Below, piece after piece: positions 1 through 10,000 of a DNA stretch of 64,000 bases. The stretch is from Sphingobacteriales bacterium 44-15 (GTDB taxonomy: Bacteria; Bacteroidota; Bacteroidia; Chitinophagales; Chitinophagaceae). Location of the stretch: contig MKWG01000015.1 in the NCBI GenBank assembly GCA_001899685.1, positions 46,589 to 110,588 on the forward strand, read 5' to 3'. The translations under genes and the position numbers were made by a program. The stretch's first letter is position 1; each line of letters opens with the position of its first letter. Under the pieces are notes generated by a model, which was not told the DNA's origin, ran no database searches, and worked only from the letters and a program-made list of their open reading frames with translations.

Positions 1-1
1 T

Positions 2-1978
2 CCGGATGTAGAAGCATTGCAGGAATTAGCCAACCGGTATTTCAAAGCGCTTCCCAATGAAGTGCCAAAGGAGATTTCGCCGGATCCGTACGAACACCCG
101 CGTGCGGCTGCTTTTGCAAAGTCTGTAACAGGAGAAGCTATTGTTCCGGGAATAAATCTTCCTGCTGATGAAGCGGCAGCTCCATTCAATGCGCCGCCTG
201 CGGCTGCTCCGTCACCTGTATATGGACTAACTGCGCCTCCGTCCGCCACGGGATCTGGCTTGTCTTCTTCTGTAACAAACCATGCTATTGCAGACGGGCT
301 ACACTCCGGGAGCGGCGTCTCTCCATCGGCAGGCAACACTGCCCTGCCGGATGTTGCTTCTCCGGGTTTGACTCCGGGATTCGAAAAAACATCGTCTGAT
401 AAGTCTACATTAAGCGGTGGAGTACCCTCCTCTGTAGCCGGTAGCGGTGCATCTCCATCGTATGTGCACCAGCAGGAAAACTTCAGCATTAAGGAGCCTA
501 TAACAAGTTTTCCTGATTCCAATATTGACAAACCTGCTCATCATTATAATGACAACGAGGATCCTTTTGCATTACCTTTTATTGATGAGCAACCTTACTG
601 GTCGGATATCGCATCCGTATTAAAGCATATTACACTCAGCGATTCTGTAGACGGCGCTTATGCTTCTCCGTTACCCAATGTTACAGCTCCGAACCTTCCT
701 TCTTTTTACTTTTTGCAAAATGAGCCCCGGCATATAAGCAATATGCCATTAGGCGGCTATACTTCAGGTTTTGATGCCTATAGGATAAAAAAAGATTTTC
801 CCATTCTTAATGAAAAAGTGAATGATAAGCCGCTGGTTTGGTTAGACAATGCCGCTACTACACAAAAGCCAAAATCAGTGATTGACAGGCTGCAGTATTT
901 TTATCAGCATGAAAACTCCAATGTGCACCGGGCGGCGCATGAGCTGGCAGCCAGGTCCACCGATGCTTATGAAGCTGCAAGAAAAAAAGTGCAGGCTTTT
1001 CTCGGTGCAGCATCACCCAATGAAATTGTTTTTGTCCGCGGCGCTACAGAAGCCATTAACCTGGTTGCTCAAAGCTGGGGGGATCAGTATTTACAAAGCG
1101 GTGATGAAATTATCATAAGCCACCTTGAGCATCATGCCAATATAGTACCGTGGAAAAGACTGGCAGATAAAAAAGGGCTTGTATTGAAAGTCATTCCCGT
1201 AGATGATGACGGACAACTATTGCTTGATGCATATGCGAAACTGCTTGGTCCCAAAACGAAATTGGTAGCTTTTACACAGGTATCTAATGCGTTAGGGACC
1301 ATTACCCCGGCCGGAGAAATGACGGCTATGGCTCATGCAGCGGGAGCTAAAGTTTTGATAGACGGGGCGCAATCCGTATCGCATATGCCTGTGAATGTGC
1401 AGGCGCTGGATGCAGACTGGTTTGTATTCTCCGGTCATAAAGTGTTTGGACCAACAGGTATTGGTGTATTGTATGGGAAAGAAGAAATACTCAACAATAC
1501 CGAGCCATGGCAGGGCGGCGGCAATATGATACAGGATGTGACCTTTGAACATATAAAGTACCATAAAGCGCCTAACCGTTATGAAGCGGGCACAGGCAAT
1601 ATTGCAGATGCGGTTGGGCTTGGGGCAGCGATAGATTATGTTACCCGCCTTGGCATGGCAAATATAGGCGCATACGAACATGCCTTGCTGGAATATGCCA
1701 CGCATCATTTAAAGCAGATACCCGGTATCCGGCTGATTGGCACGGCGCCCAATAAAGCAAGCGTGTTATCATTCACGCTGAATGGATATTCAAATGATGA
1801 TGTGGGCAAAGCGCTCAACAGGGAAGGCATTGCGGTGCGTACCGGTCATCATTGCGCTCAACCTATTTTGCGCAGGATGGGCGTGGAAAGCACAGTTCGC
1901 CCTTCACTGGCATTTTATAATACCTGTGAAGACGTAGACCGTCTTATCGCGGTATTGCGCAGCCTGACAAAATCATAG
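2..1978 (+). CDS. Family 2A encapsulin-type cargo cysteine desulfurase (SufS-like), 5' partial
   Basis: PLP-dependent cysteine desulfurase that takes sulfur from cysteine as an enzyme-bound persulfide. The frame is open to the window edge (PDVEALQELANRYFKALP), so the start is upstream; the TTG at 17 is probably internal. About 250 N-terminal residues are Pro/Ala/Ser/Gly-rich and look disordered; the class V aminotransferase domain begins near YRIKKDFPILNEKV (about nt 780). The PLP lysine is in SGHK (codon 1439-1441) and the persulfide cysteine in RTGHHCAQP (codon 1853-1855). Ordinary SufS is about 410 residues and lacks this extension. A long disordered leader with an LANxxFKALP-like start is known from desulfurases packed in family 2A (SrpI-type) encapsulins; assignment as cargo is inference, since the shell gene is not in view. 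The next gene is convergent, 10 nt away. Confidence 0.85.
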   Translation, partial: PDVEALQELANRYFKALPNEVPKEISPDPYEHPRAAAFAKSVTGEAIVPGINLPADEAAAPFNAPPAAAPSPVYGLTAPPSATGSGLSSSVTNHAIADGLHSGSGVSPSAGNTALPDVASPGLTPGFEKTSSDKSTLSGGVPSSVAGSGASPSYVHQQENFSIKEPITSFPDSNIDKPAHHYNDNEDPFALPFIDEQPYWSDIASVLKHITLSDSVDGAYASPLPNVTAPNLPSFYFLQNEPRHISNMPLGGYTSGFDAYRIKKDFPILNEKVNDKPLVWLDNAATTQKPKSVIDRLQYFYQHENSNVHRAAHELAARSTDAYEAARKKVQAFLGAASPNEIVFVRGATEAINLVAQSWGDQYLQSGDEIIISHLEHHANIVPWKRLADKKGLVLKVIPVDDDGQLLLDAYAKLLGPKTKLVAFTQVSNALGTITPAGEMTAMAHAAGAKVLIDGAQSVSHMPVNVQALDADWFVFSGHKVFGPTGIGVLYGKEEILNNTEPWQGGGNMIQDVTFEHIKYHKAPNRYEAGTGNIADAVGLGAAIDYVTRLGMANIGAYEHALLEYATHHLKQIPGIRLIGTAPNKASVLSFTLNGYSNDDVGKALNREGIAVRTGHHCAQPILRRMGVESTVRPSLAFYNTCEDVDRLIAVLRSLTKS

Positions 1979-1988
1979 CAGTAAAGAT

Positions 1989-3347
1989 CTATTGCAATAC
2001 TGCTCTCATTGCATTCATCAGTACATCTTCCACTTCCGGGGCAACACCGGAAACAATATCGCTTGTTTCGTAACCTCCCTGCGAATAGGCGATCCTGGTA
2101 CCTATATAACCGGGACCATATTCTTCATAGGCTGCGGTACAAACGTGTTCTCCCGGCCGCATTTTTTGAGCGGCTAACTGGTATTCCACAAACAGTTCTC
2201 CCGGCAGATTGAGCAGCCATGTTTTTCCTAACCGCAATGAAGATACGTTTACCTGCTGCCCGGCAACGGATCGCTGATACCATGCCAGCTTTTCTGCTGC
2301 CGCCAGCTTATCTGAAAATGATGCCTGCGGGCTGTCAAGCGTAGCGGTAAGGCTGTCTTTTACAATATTTTTTCCTAAAGGCAGGGTAACCGGCAGGCTT
2401 TTCCAGGCTATATCTTTCCCGGCCAATGCTGTCTTTTTCGTTCGTTTCCATGCCAGGTTCATCGCCGTTTCCACCCGTTTGGCCAGCACGGGGCGCATGG
2501 CTGCTGAGCCGTCATTGTATTTTCCTGCAGCTATATTCCCTCCGGCGCCGTTGAAATGAATATGCGGTATGCCTGTTTGTTTTTCACTTGCATTACGGGC
2601 TATCCCTATAAATTCACAGGTAACATCTCCCTGTCCGTAATAGCTCTGGGGATGTGTGGCATAATAGGTCATTATCGCAACGGGCTTATCACGATCCCAT
2701 AAGCTTACACATTTGAGCCAGGGATCAATCACTCCTTCAGGAGCGGCCCGGGCGGCAGAATCTTTCATGCTGCTCCAGCGTATAATGGCAACTTTCCCGT
2801 CTGGTCCAAGAATTCTCCGGTTGGATGCCACCTTTTCTACTTTTGCTTCTCCAAAGCCGATATGGGTAACAGGCTGAGGATGTTTTACCGCATCCCTGAC
2901 GGCATCAGCTACATGCTGAATGGCACTCAATAAAAAAGCTGTGTCGAATGGTGCATTTTTTATCCCGTATGCATTCATGATCCTTGCCATAGTAAAATCG
3001 CAGTGCACACCATCATGCTGGTGAAGAGAGTGGATAGAAACGCGATCCGTAGTGGTATTGGCAGCCTCCGCAAGTTTTTTTTGCCATATTTCCAGCCCTT
3101 CATTGGCTATCCCTATCCAGTCCACAGCACAAAGCACAACCGGCTTTTCATCTGTCAGCAATACAATACCACGTGCACTGAGCGAGTCCATAATGGACCT
3201 GGCAGTAGCATACGCTACCGGGCTGCCGACAGGAGGGGTGACATTTGCGTTAAACACCGCTACATTTACGGTTTGTGCGTAATTGAATGAAAGTAGTGTG
3301 AAGCATGAGAGCAATGCAGCTATTGCTTTGCAGAGAAGATTATTCAT
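1989..3347 (-). CDS. Secreted neutral/alkaline ceramidase-like hydrolase
   Basis: 452 residues with a signal peptide (about 1-25, ending SFNYAQ). The body resembles the N-terminal domain of neutral/alkaline non-lysosomal ceramidases: an early NVTPPVGSP stretch, HSLHQHDGVH (H109, H111, H115) as the likely zinc-binding segment, THPQSYYG further on, and HFNGAGGNIAAG. True ceramidases are longer (about 650 residues), so this is a short family member whose substrate is not known; many such proteins in polysaccharide loci are annotated only by this domain. It is the last gene of the minus-strand locus that starts with the sigma factor at 12591, 18 nt after the deacetylase-like gene, so co-transcription is likely. 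Role in glycan or glycolipid use is inferred from position. Confidence 0.75.
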   Translation of the reverse strand: MNNLLCKAIAALLSCFTLLSFNYAQTVNVAVFNANVTPPVGSPVAYATARSIMDSLSARGIVLLTDEKPVVLCAVDWIGIANEGLEIWQKKLAEAANTTTDRVSIHSLHQHDGVHCDFTMARIMNAYGIKNAPFDTAFLLSAIQHVADAVRDAVKHPQPVTHIGFGEAKVEKVASNRRILGPDGKVAIIRWSSMKDSAARAAPEGVIDPWLKCVSLWDRDKPVAIMTYYATHPQSYYGQGDVTCEFIGIARNASEKQTGIPHIHFNGAGGNIAAGKYNDGSAAMRPVLAKRVETAMNLAWKRTKKTALAGKDIAWKSLPVTLPLGKNIVKDSLTATLDSPQASFSDKLAAAEKLAWYQRSVAGQQVNVSSLRLGKTWLLNLPGELFVEYQLAAQKMRPGEHVCTAAYEEYGPGYIGTRIAYSQGGYETSDIVSGVAPEVEDVLMNAMRAVLQ

Positions 3348-3365
3348 CGTTTGCTTTTTCTATTG

Positions 3366-4553
3366 TTATTCGGGTGAAATATTCAAACACTCATGGATGG
3401 ATGCAGGGGTATACCCGTTATCTATCGCCCATTTAACTGCTGTCCGTACCTTATCTCGGTAATCCGGCTGGTAGTTATGGTAGTAATCATAAAAGTATTG
3501 TTCGTGTATCAGCAGGTCAACGTAAGGTGGCTTCCGGTTTTCTTTTTCATACCGGTTTAAATAAGGAACAATATCATGGATCTTTTTGGTGTCTAAAATG
3601 ATGCTGCTCTTTATAAATGTTATGTTTTCCTCATTGTCTCTCCATACAAATCTTTTCTGCATGTGGCGCCTTTGCGGAATAGTGAGATAGTAAGAACATG
3701 GCGCCAGGCCATCATCTACATTAAAATCACATAACTGTGCCGTATACCCTGCATCACGCAGGGCCCTGGATACTTCTATGGGCACTTCGCCCCAATGCAA
3801 AGTGGTGACCATATCGTTCAATGCTGCTCCGGCAAAGCGCCTGATCTCCCGTATCACTGCTTCGCATTCCTGCTTTACCTGCTGATACCCGGCGTTTTTA
3901 TAAGGGTCGTCCGGGAACTCGGCTTTGGCATGAAAGCTCAGCCGTAACCAGTCTGCATTGGCTTCCCATTCCGCTTTATACTTATCCGTCATCTGTGAGA
4001 GATCAAAGCCGTCCGTCTCGTAGAAAATATTGATATGCACTTTTGTGCCGTAAGTGTCGTGCACCTGCTTTAAAAAACCGAGAAAAGGACTGTCAAAAAC
4101 AGAGTTATAAGATGCAGCATGCTGATGAATGTCTTTAAGGAACCATACAGCATCGTCTATGGACAGCCTGTATTTGCCTGCAAGCTGGTTGAGCCAGTAA
4201 ACTTTTATGCTTTTCTTTTCCCCCGATCTGCTGTCCTTTACTTCTATATTATTCGTAAGAGCATCCAGTCGGACTTCGGCAGTATATACATTTTTATTGC
4301 CCGACGCTTTGATGCCGTTGACAGATATTTTACTGTTTTCAGGAGCATTCACAGTGACAGTTGTTCGCAGGCTTCCGCCTTTTACCACACCATCATGTAT
4401 GTGCAGGATATCTCCGTCAACGGGGCTTATAAAGCGGATAGTTTCTTCTTTGCCTGATAAGGGATAGAATGCAGCGGGAGCAATAGCCATTCCCAATCCG
4501 ATCAGCGACTGATGCCTGATAAATGTGCGTCGTGAATAATTCCTTTCCGGCAT
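3366..4553 (-). CDS. Tat-exported polysaccharide deacetylase-fold protein
   Basis: 395 residues. The N-terminus NYSRRTFIRH followed by a hydrophobic stretch is a twin-arginine signal. Residues about 40-120 look like a beta-sandwich domain, and from about 128 on the sequence resembles the NodB-like glycoside hydrolase/deacetylase barrel: SIDDAVWF (131-138) carries the paired Asp expected at the metal site, LSFHAKAEFPD (205-215) a metal-ligand His, and TTLHWGEVP a further His. Substrate unknown; deacetylation of a polysaccharide is a family-based guess and some relatives are inactive. It lies 3 nt after the GH16 gene and 18 nt before the ceramidase-like gene, so it belongs to the same operon. 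Confidence 0.65.
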   Translation of the reverse strand: MPERNYSRRTFIRHQSLIGLGMAIAPAAFYPLSGKEETIRFISPVDGDILHIHDGVVKGGSLRTTVTVNAPENSKISVNGIKASGNKNVYTAEVRLDALTNNIEVKDSRSGEKKSIKVYWLNQLAGKYRLSIDDAVWFLKDIHQHAASYNSVFDSPFLGFLKQVHDTYGTKVHINIFYETDGFDLSQMTDKYKAEWEANADWLRLSFHAKAEFPDDPYKNAGYQQVKQECEAVIREIRRFAGAALNDMVTTLHWGEVPIEVSRALRDAGYTAQLCDFNVDDGLAPCSYYLTIPQRRHMQKRFVWRDNEENITFIKSSIILDTKKIHDIVPYLNRYEKENRKPPYVDLLIHEQYFYDYYHNYQPDYRDKVRTAVKWAIDNGYTPASIHECLNISPE

Positions 4554-4556
4554 TTT

Positions 4557-5330
4557 TTATTTTTTATACACTTTTACATAATCAATGATAAATGCATCAG
4601 GGAAAACAGCATGCTCCATATCTTTCTTGTCATTTGGAAGCTCCATACTTACTATAATATACTGATTAGTGTGTGATATTCCGCTGGTCACCTCATAAAA
4701 TTTATATCCGTCAATATAAAATATATACTTTTCCGGCGTCCATTCCAGGGCAAATATGTGAAATCCTTTGCTTACACCTTTAAGGTAGCTTTGCATACCA
4801 TGCGTAGTATGCTGTCCGGGTCCGTATGGCCCCCAATGTACGTTATGTGAAACAATATCAGTACCCAGCTTTTTAAAAAACTCCATAATGTCTATTTCTG
4901 CACCATATATTGCCGGATCATCTCCTTCTGAAAGCCTGGGCGATTGCAGCCAGAAGGCACCCCATTGACCTGGTGACTGCTGCAGTTGGGCGCGGCATTC
5001 AAAATAGCCATAGGTGGTCATGAAGCGATCCTGCGACCCTATTGCACAGACCAGCATGCTGTCGTTGCTTTTAACAGCCCTTAATGTAAGATACCCGTTC
5101 GCTACAGACATGGCGCGGGGTGTTACATATCCGAGCGCCCTGGCGCCAATCCCCCGTACTGCCCATTTGGAAGTGTCCAGCACATTCCCGCTAAAATCGT
5201 CTTCCCAGAATAATGTATAGCCCAGGGACTCCGGAGTGTATATCTTTTGCGACACAGGCGGCTGGGCGGGCCGCTGTGCACAGGCAATAAAAGAAATAAA
5301 TAATGCCGGTATCAGTAAATGTATTCTCAT
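4557..5330 (-). CDS. Glycoside hydrolase family 16 beta-glucanase (laminarinase-like)
   Basis: 257 residues with a signal/lipoprotein-like N-terminus (IPALFISFIACAQ). The GH16 signature EIDIMEF is intact: E145 nucleophile, D147, E150 acid/base. The flanking FWEDDFSG, GYFECRAQL, GAFWLQSP and HIFALEWTP segments are typical of bacterial laminarinase/lichenase-type members. The lack of extra domains suggests a single-domain surface or periplasmic enzyme cleaving beta-1,3 or mixed-linkage glucan; galactan substrates cannot be excluded by eye. It follows susD by 105 nt and precedes the deacetylase-like gene by 3 nt, making it the catalytic core of this utilisation locus. Confidence 0.9.
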   Translation of the reverse strand: MRIHLLIPALFISFIACAQRPAQPPVSQKIYTPESLGYTLFWEDDFSGNVLDTSKWAVRGIGARALGYVTPRAMSVANGYLTLRAVKSNDSMLVCAIGSQDRFMTTYGYFECRAQLQQSPGQWGAFWLQSPRLSEGDDPAIYGAEIDIMEFFKKLGTDIVSHNVHWGPYGPGQHTTHGMQSYLKGVSKGFHIFALEWTPEKYIFYIDGYKFYEVTSGISHTNQYIIVSMELPNDKKDMEHAVFPDAFIIDYVKVYKK

Positions 5331-5435
5331 CAGATGCTGATTTTATATTGGCAAACAAAATGTGGGCAATAATAAGAAAAGGATGTAACGAAGCTCATGA
5401 GATATTTCATTACACCCTTTCTTAATTTATACAAA

Positions 5436-7076
5436 TCATTCCCATCCGGGATTTTGGGTAAGGTTTTTATTGAATATCAACTCGTCCTGTGGGATAGGGA
5501 AGAGGTAATATTTTTCAGGGAATACGCTTGTAAAATACGGGCGCATGGTAAAATCATTTTCTACCCTGTTCAACCCGAATATAGGATCGGTGGTGGCGGC
5601 CAATTTCCATCTTCTTACATCGAAAAATAATTGACCCTCTCCAGGTAATTCTCGCATTCTTTCCATGCGTATGGCCTTTCTTAAATCATCTTTGGATAAT
5701 CCGGAAATATGCGGCACATGTCCCCTGTCTCTTATCATATTCACAGCATCATATATATCCGAAGATGGACCTGACGCTTCATTTTTAGCTTCAGCCCATT
5801 GTAGCAGTACATCTGCAAACCGGATAAATATAAGGTTGAGAGGGGAATCTTCCCTGTTTACATGACCATGAGCAGCATCCATCGTAAATTTGCGCCAGCC
5901 GAAAGAGGCCTTGTCCGAATTGTCTAACTGGTAAGCAGGATAAGGATTGTCATTGGCGTGATCTCCGTAAGGCCATTTCATCATGTACTGCAGGTTGCCG
6001 TTTCCAAGGATAGTGTCGCCCGGCATGATTATATTATCGTGTAAACGCTTATCTGCATTTTTATATTTTTGCTGGTACCAGGGGATCAGCACCAAACCAT
6101 AATCATATTCGCTGGCATAATTTTCTCGTTTAGGCATGTCTGAAATATCAATTGCCGAACCATCCTGATTAGTGTAAGTGTTTACCACAGCCCAGGATGC
6201 AACAGTCTGAGACCATCCGGAAACAGGAAGAGACCTCCCCCCGTACCTGAAATCCTGCTCACTTCCGAGCCCGGGATAATCAATACATTCCATATCCCAT
6301 ATAATTTCGCTGTTGCGTTCATTATCGGGATCAAATACGCTTGCGTAATCAGCAGGCAAACCATAGGAGTAAGGGGGGTGCATCAGTTTCTCTAATTCTT
6401 CCGCTGCTTTAGCCCAGTTCTCTGCGTATAAATAAGTTTTGCCAAGCATTGCCTGGGCAGCTCCCTTTGTAGCTCTTCCCGTATTTGACGGCGAAGTACT
6501 ATAATCTACCGGTAAAGCAGCAATAGCATCAGTAAAATCTTTGATCAAAAACTGCTGTGTTTCTTCTGAAGAGCTCCGGGTTAAAGTATATGTTTCCTGA
6601 ATGGGGGTAGGTTTATCTATGAGGATCAGTCCTCCGAAAGAAGCCCATAAATTAAAATAGCAAAACCCGCGGATGAATTTTGTTTCACCCACTAACCGCT
6701 GCGCTACCTCGGGCGTTAGCTTCGGATTATCGGTAATATTGGCTATGGCATCATTGCAAAGCCTGATGAGCCCGTACATGTAAGCATATTTACGCCAGAT
6801 ATCCCTGGTGCTGGCGGTCATTCTTCCCTGTTCCATTGTACTCCCCCCATAGTCCAGCGCATCCGGGCCCCATAGAGAATACCTCCATGTGTAATCACCA
6901 AAGTAACGTTCTCCGAGAAAATTGCCGTAAATCCCGTTTACAGCCATAGTGGCATAGTCGTCGGAGCTCCAGATAATGGAACTGGAAATAGCTGCCTGCG
7001 GTCTTGTATCCAGGAAATCCTTTTTACAACCCGTGATGACGGATAAAATGCACCCGATTAAAATAAGCTTTTTCAT
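5436..7076 (-). CDS. SusD/RagB family outer-membrane glycan-binding lipoprotein
   Basis: 546 residues from the ATG at 7076; a TTG five codons earlier is also in frame but less likely. The signal peptide ends in a lipobox (VITGCKKDFLD), so the protein is lipid-anchored at the outer membrane. The body has SusD features: N-terminal FLDTRPQAAI, mid-protein TKGAAQAMLGKTYLYAENW (TPR-like helices), and the C-terminal FADVLLQWAEAKNE and ELPGEGQLFFDVRRW motifs. It binds the oligosaccharide above the SusC pore. The gene starts 21 nt after susC ends. With GH16 next, the ligand is probably a beta-glucan (inference). Confidence 0.95.
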   Translation of the reverse strand: MKKLILIGCILSVITGCKKDFLDTRPQAAISSSIIWSSDDYATMAVNGIYGNFLGERYFGDYTWRYSLWGPDALDYGGSTMEQGRMTASTRDIWRKYAYMYGLIRLCNDAIANITDNPKLTPEVAQRLVGETKFIRGFCYFNLWASFGGLILIDKPTPIQETYTLTRSSSEETQQFLIKDFTDAIAALPVDYSTSPSNTGRATKGAAQAMLGKTYLYAENWAKAAEELEKLMHPPYSYGLPADYASVFDPDNERNSEIIWDMECIDYPGLGSEQDFRYGGRSLPVSGWSQTVASWAVVNTYTNQDGSAIDISDMPKRENYASEYDYGLVLIPWYQQKYKNADKRLHDNIIMPGDTILGNGNLQYMMKWPYGDHANDNPYPAYQLDNSDKASFGWRKFTMDAAHGHVNREDSPLNLIFIRFADVLLQWAEAKNEASGPSSDIYDAVNMIRDRGHVPHISGLSKDDLRKAIRMERMRELPGEGQLFFDVRRWKLAATTDPIFGLNRVENDFTMRPYFTSVFPEKYYLFPIPQDELIFNKNLTQNPGWE

Positions 7077-7097
7077 ATCTTTTAATTTCAATAAAAG

Positions 7098-10000
7098 TTA
7101 AAATGAGATGTTCAGTCCGAATGAAGCAGTTTTAAATAACGGATAGGTATTGGTATAATTAGGAGCAGAAGATGCACCTCCTCCGTCAGCCGAATTTGCC
7201 GCTGCCAGATTGTTGGTCTCGGGATCCATCCCCCTGTATTTCGTGAACTGAAAATAATTCTCAAGATTGATATATATTCTTGCCCGGCTTATTTTGGCTT
7301 TGCTGATAAGACTTTGAGGAAGTGTATATCCTAACTGAATGGTCCTTATCCTGAAATAATCTCCGGGGCTCAAAAAGTAATCATTATCCCCACTGTTCCT
7401 GTCGTCGTTTAAATATATCTTGGGAATGGTGGTGCTTTTATTTTCAGGGGTCCAGGAATCCAGCCATCTTTTTGCGTATCCATATCCTCCAACCATTGCA
7501 TTAAGTCCCTCGCTGTACCCGCCAAGCTGCTTATCATATTTTGCTACTCCGTTTGCCAGCGCGTAAAAATCAAACCCTCCGTAAGCCAGGTTTATATTGA
7601 CCGCATAGTTATACAGGGGAATAGGATGCCCTTTTAATACCATATCTGTTTCATCGGTTTGAAATATTTTATCACCATTTGCATCCTTATAAAGAAAATC
7701 ACCGGGACCGGGAGTGGCATCCTGCCACGTGTATCCCTGGCTGATGAGTTGATCAATTTCTTTTTGATCCTGTATTATATGATCCACTTCTCTTACATAA
7801 AATATTCCGATAGGTTTTCCTTCTGTCCAGGATGATGCGCCGCTCCCATGGTTTTCTATCACATCGGGCCCCTTATACTTTATGATCCGGTTAGTATTAT
7901 AAGCGCCCAATACTCCTATTACCACACTCAGCTTCCCGATGTTTTCGTGGAATTTAGCATCCACTTCAATCCCTTTATTCCGTACTTCAGCCGCATTCAC
8001 CAGGGGAGGATCAAGCGGACCGTTTACGCCGGGTATTGGCATGTCGGCAAGAATACCATGTGTAAATTTATCATAGTAATCAACCGTCAGGGAAAGCTTA
8101 TTAAATAAGCTGATATCTGCGCCGAAGTTTGTTACATCAGTTGTTTCCCATGAAATATCCGAATTTACAAGATATTGAGGAGCCAATCCCTGCACCTGCA
8201 CACCATTAAAGCTATAATTGGAAGCGCCATATACATCCTGCCATGCATAATTCCCGATGCCATTATTGCCAAGCTTTCCCCAGGAGGCCCTGATCTTAAG
8301 AAAATCAATGGTACTGCTGAGTGATCTCCAAAAGTTTTCTTTGGAGGCTATCCAGCCGGCTGAAAAAGAAGGGAATGTTCCCCATCGGTTTTCAGGGCTA
8401 AACCTCGACGATCCGTCAGCGCGAAGATTAGCCTCAAATAAATATTTATTCTCGAAACTGTAATTTATCCTTCCGAAATAAGATCTTGTCCTGTACGCTT
8501 CCCCGCTGCCGGAAGTTTGAGGCTGGAATGCTGCCGCATCCAGGGAGTTGAGATCGTTGCTGACAAGCCCTAATTTGGAGCCGGAAAAATACGTGTAATC
8601 CCATTGTTCCTGGTTATAACCGGCAAGAAGCTTTACCGTATGGCTTCCGAAAGATTTTTGATACTCTGCATAAAGATCCACAACCTGCCTGTCTGTTTTA
8701 TTGAAGCTTCTGTAGATGCTGGAACCATAGGGAGACCCTGTGGTCAGGAAAACATCCGTCTGGAAATTTTTTCGTGGCAGGCTGATATAACTTCCCCATG
8801 CATCAGAAATGTTTTTATCCAGAAAATAGCTCCCGGTAATATTCAGACCTGCAATGGGAGTAATGACCGCATATAATTTGCCGGTATAATTTTGCTTTTT
8901 AGTCTCGCCTCTTTGTTCATCAATCTCTTCCAGGAGATTGCCAGCCTGTGTATCAAGCCCCCCCGACATAGCGACCCCGTATATGCCATTGTAGACCGGA
9001 GTAATACTGGGATTGGGATAAACAATAAATAAACTATTGGAGATATCAGGCGGGTTTTGCTGGAAATTACCTGTTATGATATTTCCCAGTTTGAGCCAGT
9101 CTGTTATTTTATAACTTAGATTGTTCCTGAAGTTATACCTTTTTACACCACTCCTCAATACCACTCCGTTATTATCCTGGTATCCAATCGCGCTGTATAT
9201 ATTCAGTTTTTCATTACCTCCGCGGGCAGAGATGGTATGACTTGTCAAAAGATTGGGTTTCATTATTACGTCATACCAATTGGTATTAGGGTAAAGTACC
9301 GGATCCGTTTTCGATTTTTCAGTCCATTCGGCAATACGCTCGGGAGTAAAGGCCTCTGCAACACCTGAATTTCTCTGGATCCGGTTCACCAGCTCCATAT
9401 AATCGGGAGTATAGGAGATAATGTCAAAAAGCCTGGTGGGGGCTGTGGTACCGGCATACCCGTTATAGTTGAAGGTGATCTTCCCTTCGGAGTTGCTGCC
9501 GGTTTTTGTTGTGATCAGAATAACACCATTAGCAGCACGGGACCCATATATGGCCGAAGAGGCAGCATCTTTTAGTATTGAAACGGAAGCCACATCCATA
9601 GGATTGATGGTATTCATATCCCCGGGTTGGCCGTCAATAATGACCAATGGCTCTGAACCTCCGTTTAAAGTGCCTATTCCTCTTATATTAATAGTGGCAT
9701 TGTTATTTTGAGGGTTACCTGAAGCCTGTATAACTGCCGTGCCCGCCGACAGACCTTCGAGCGCAGTAGATACATTCACAAGGGGGCGGGAAGTCATTTC
9801 TTTTGATTCGAAATTAATGCTGGAAACAGCGCCGGTAAGGTTTACCTTTTTCTGGGTACCATATCCTACCACTATTGCTTCATCTATATCCTGTACCACT
9901 ATTTTTAATACAATGCTCAGGCTGCTGCGTCCGTTCACGGCTATTTCCTGCGACTGATACCCGATAAAGGAAAATTCGAGTTTATCGTCGGGGTTGGCAG

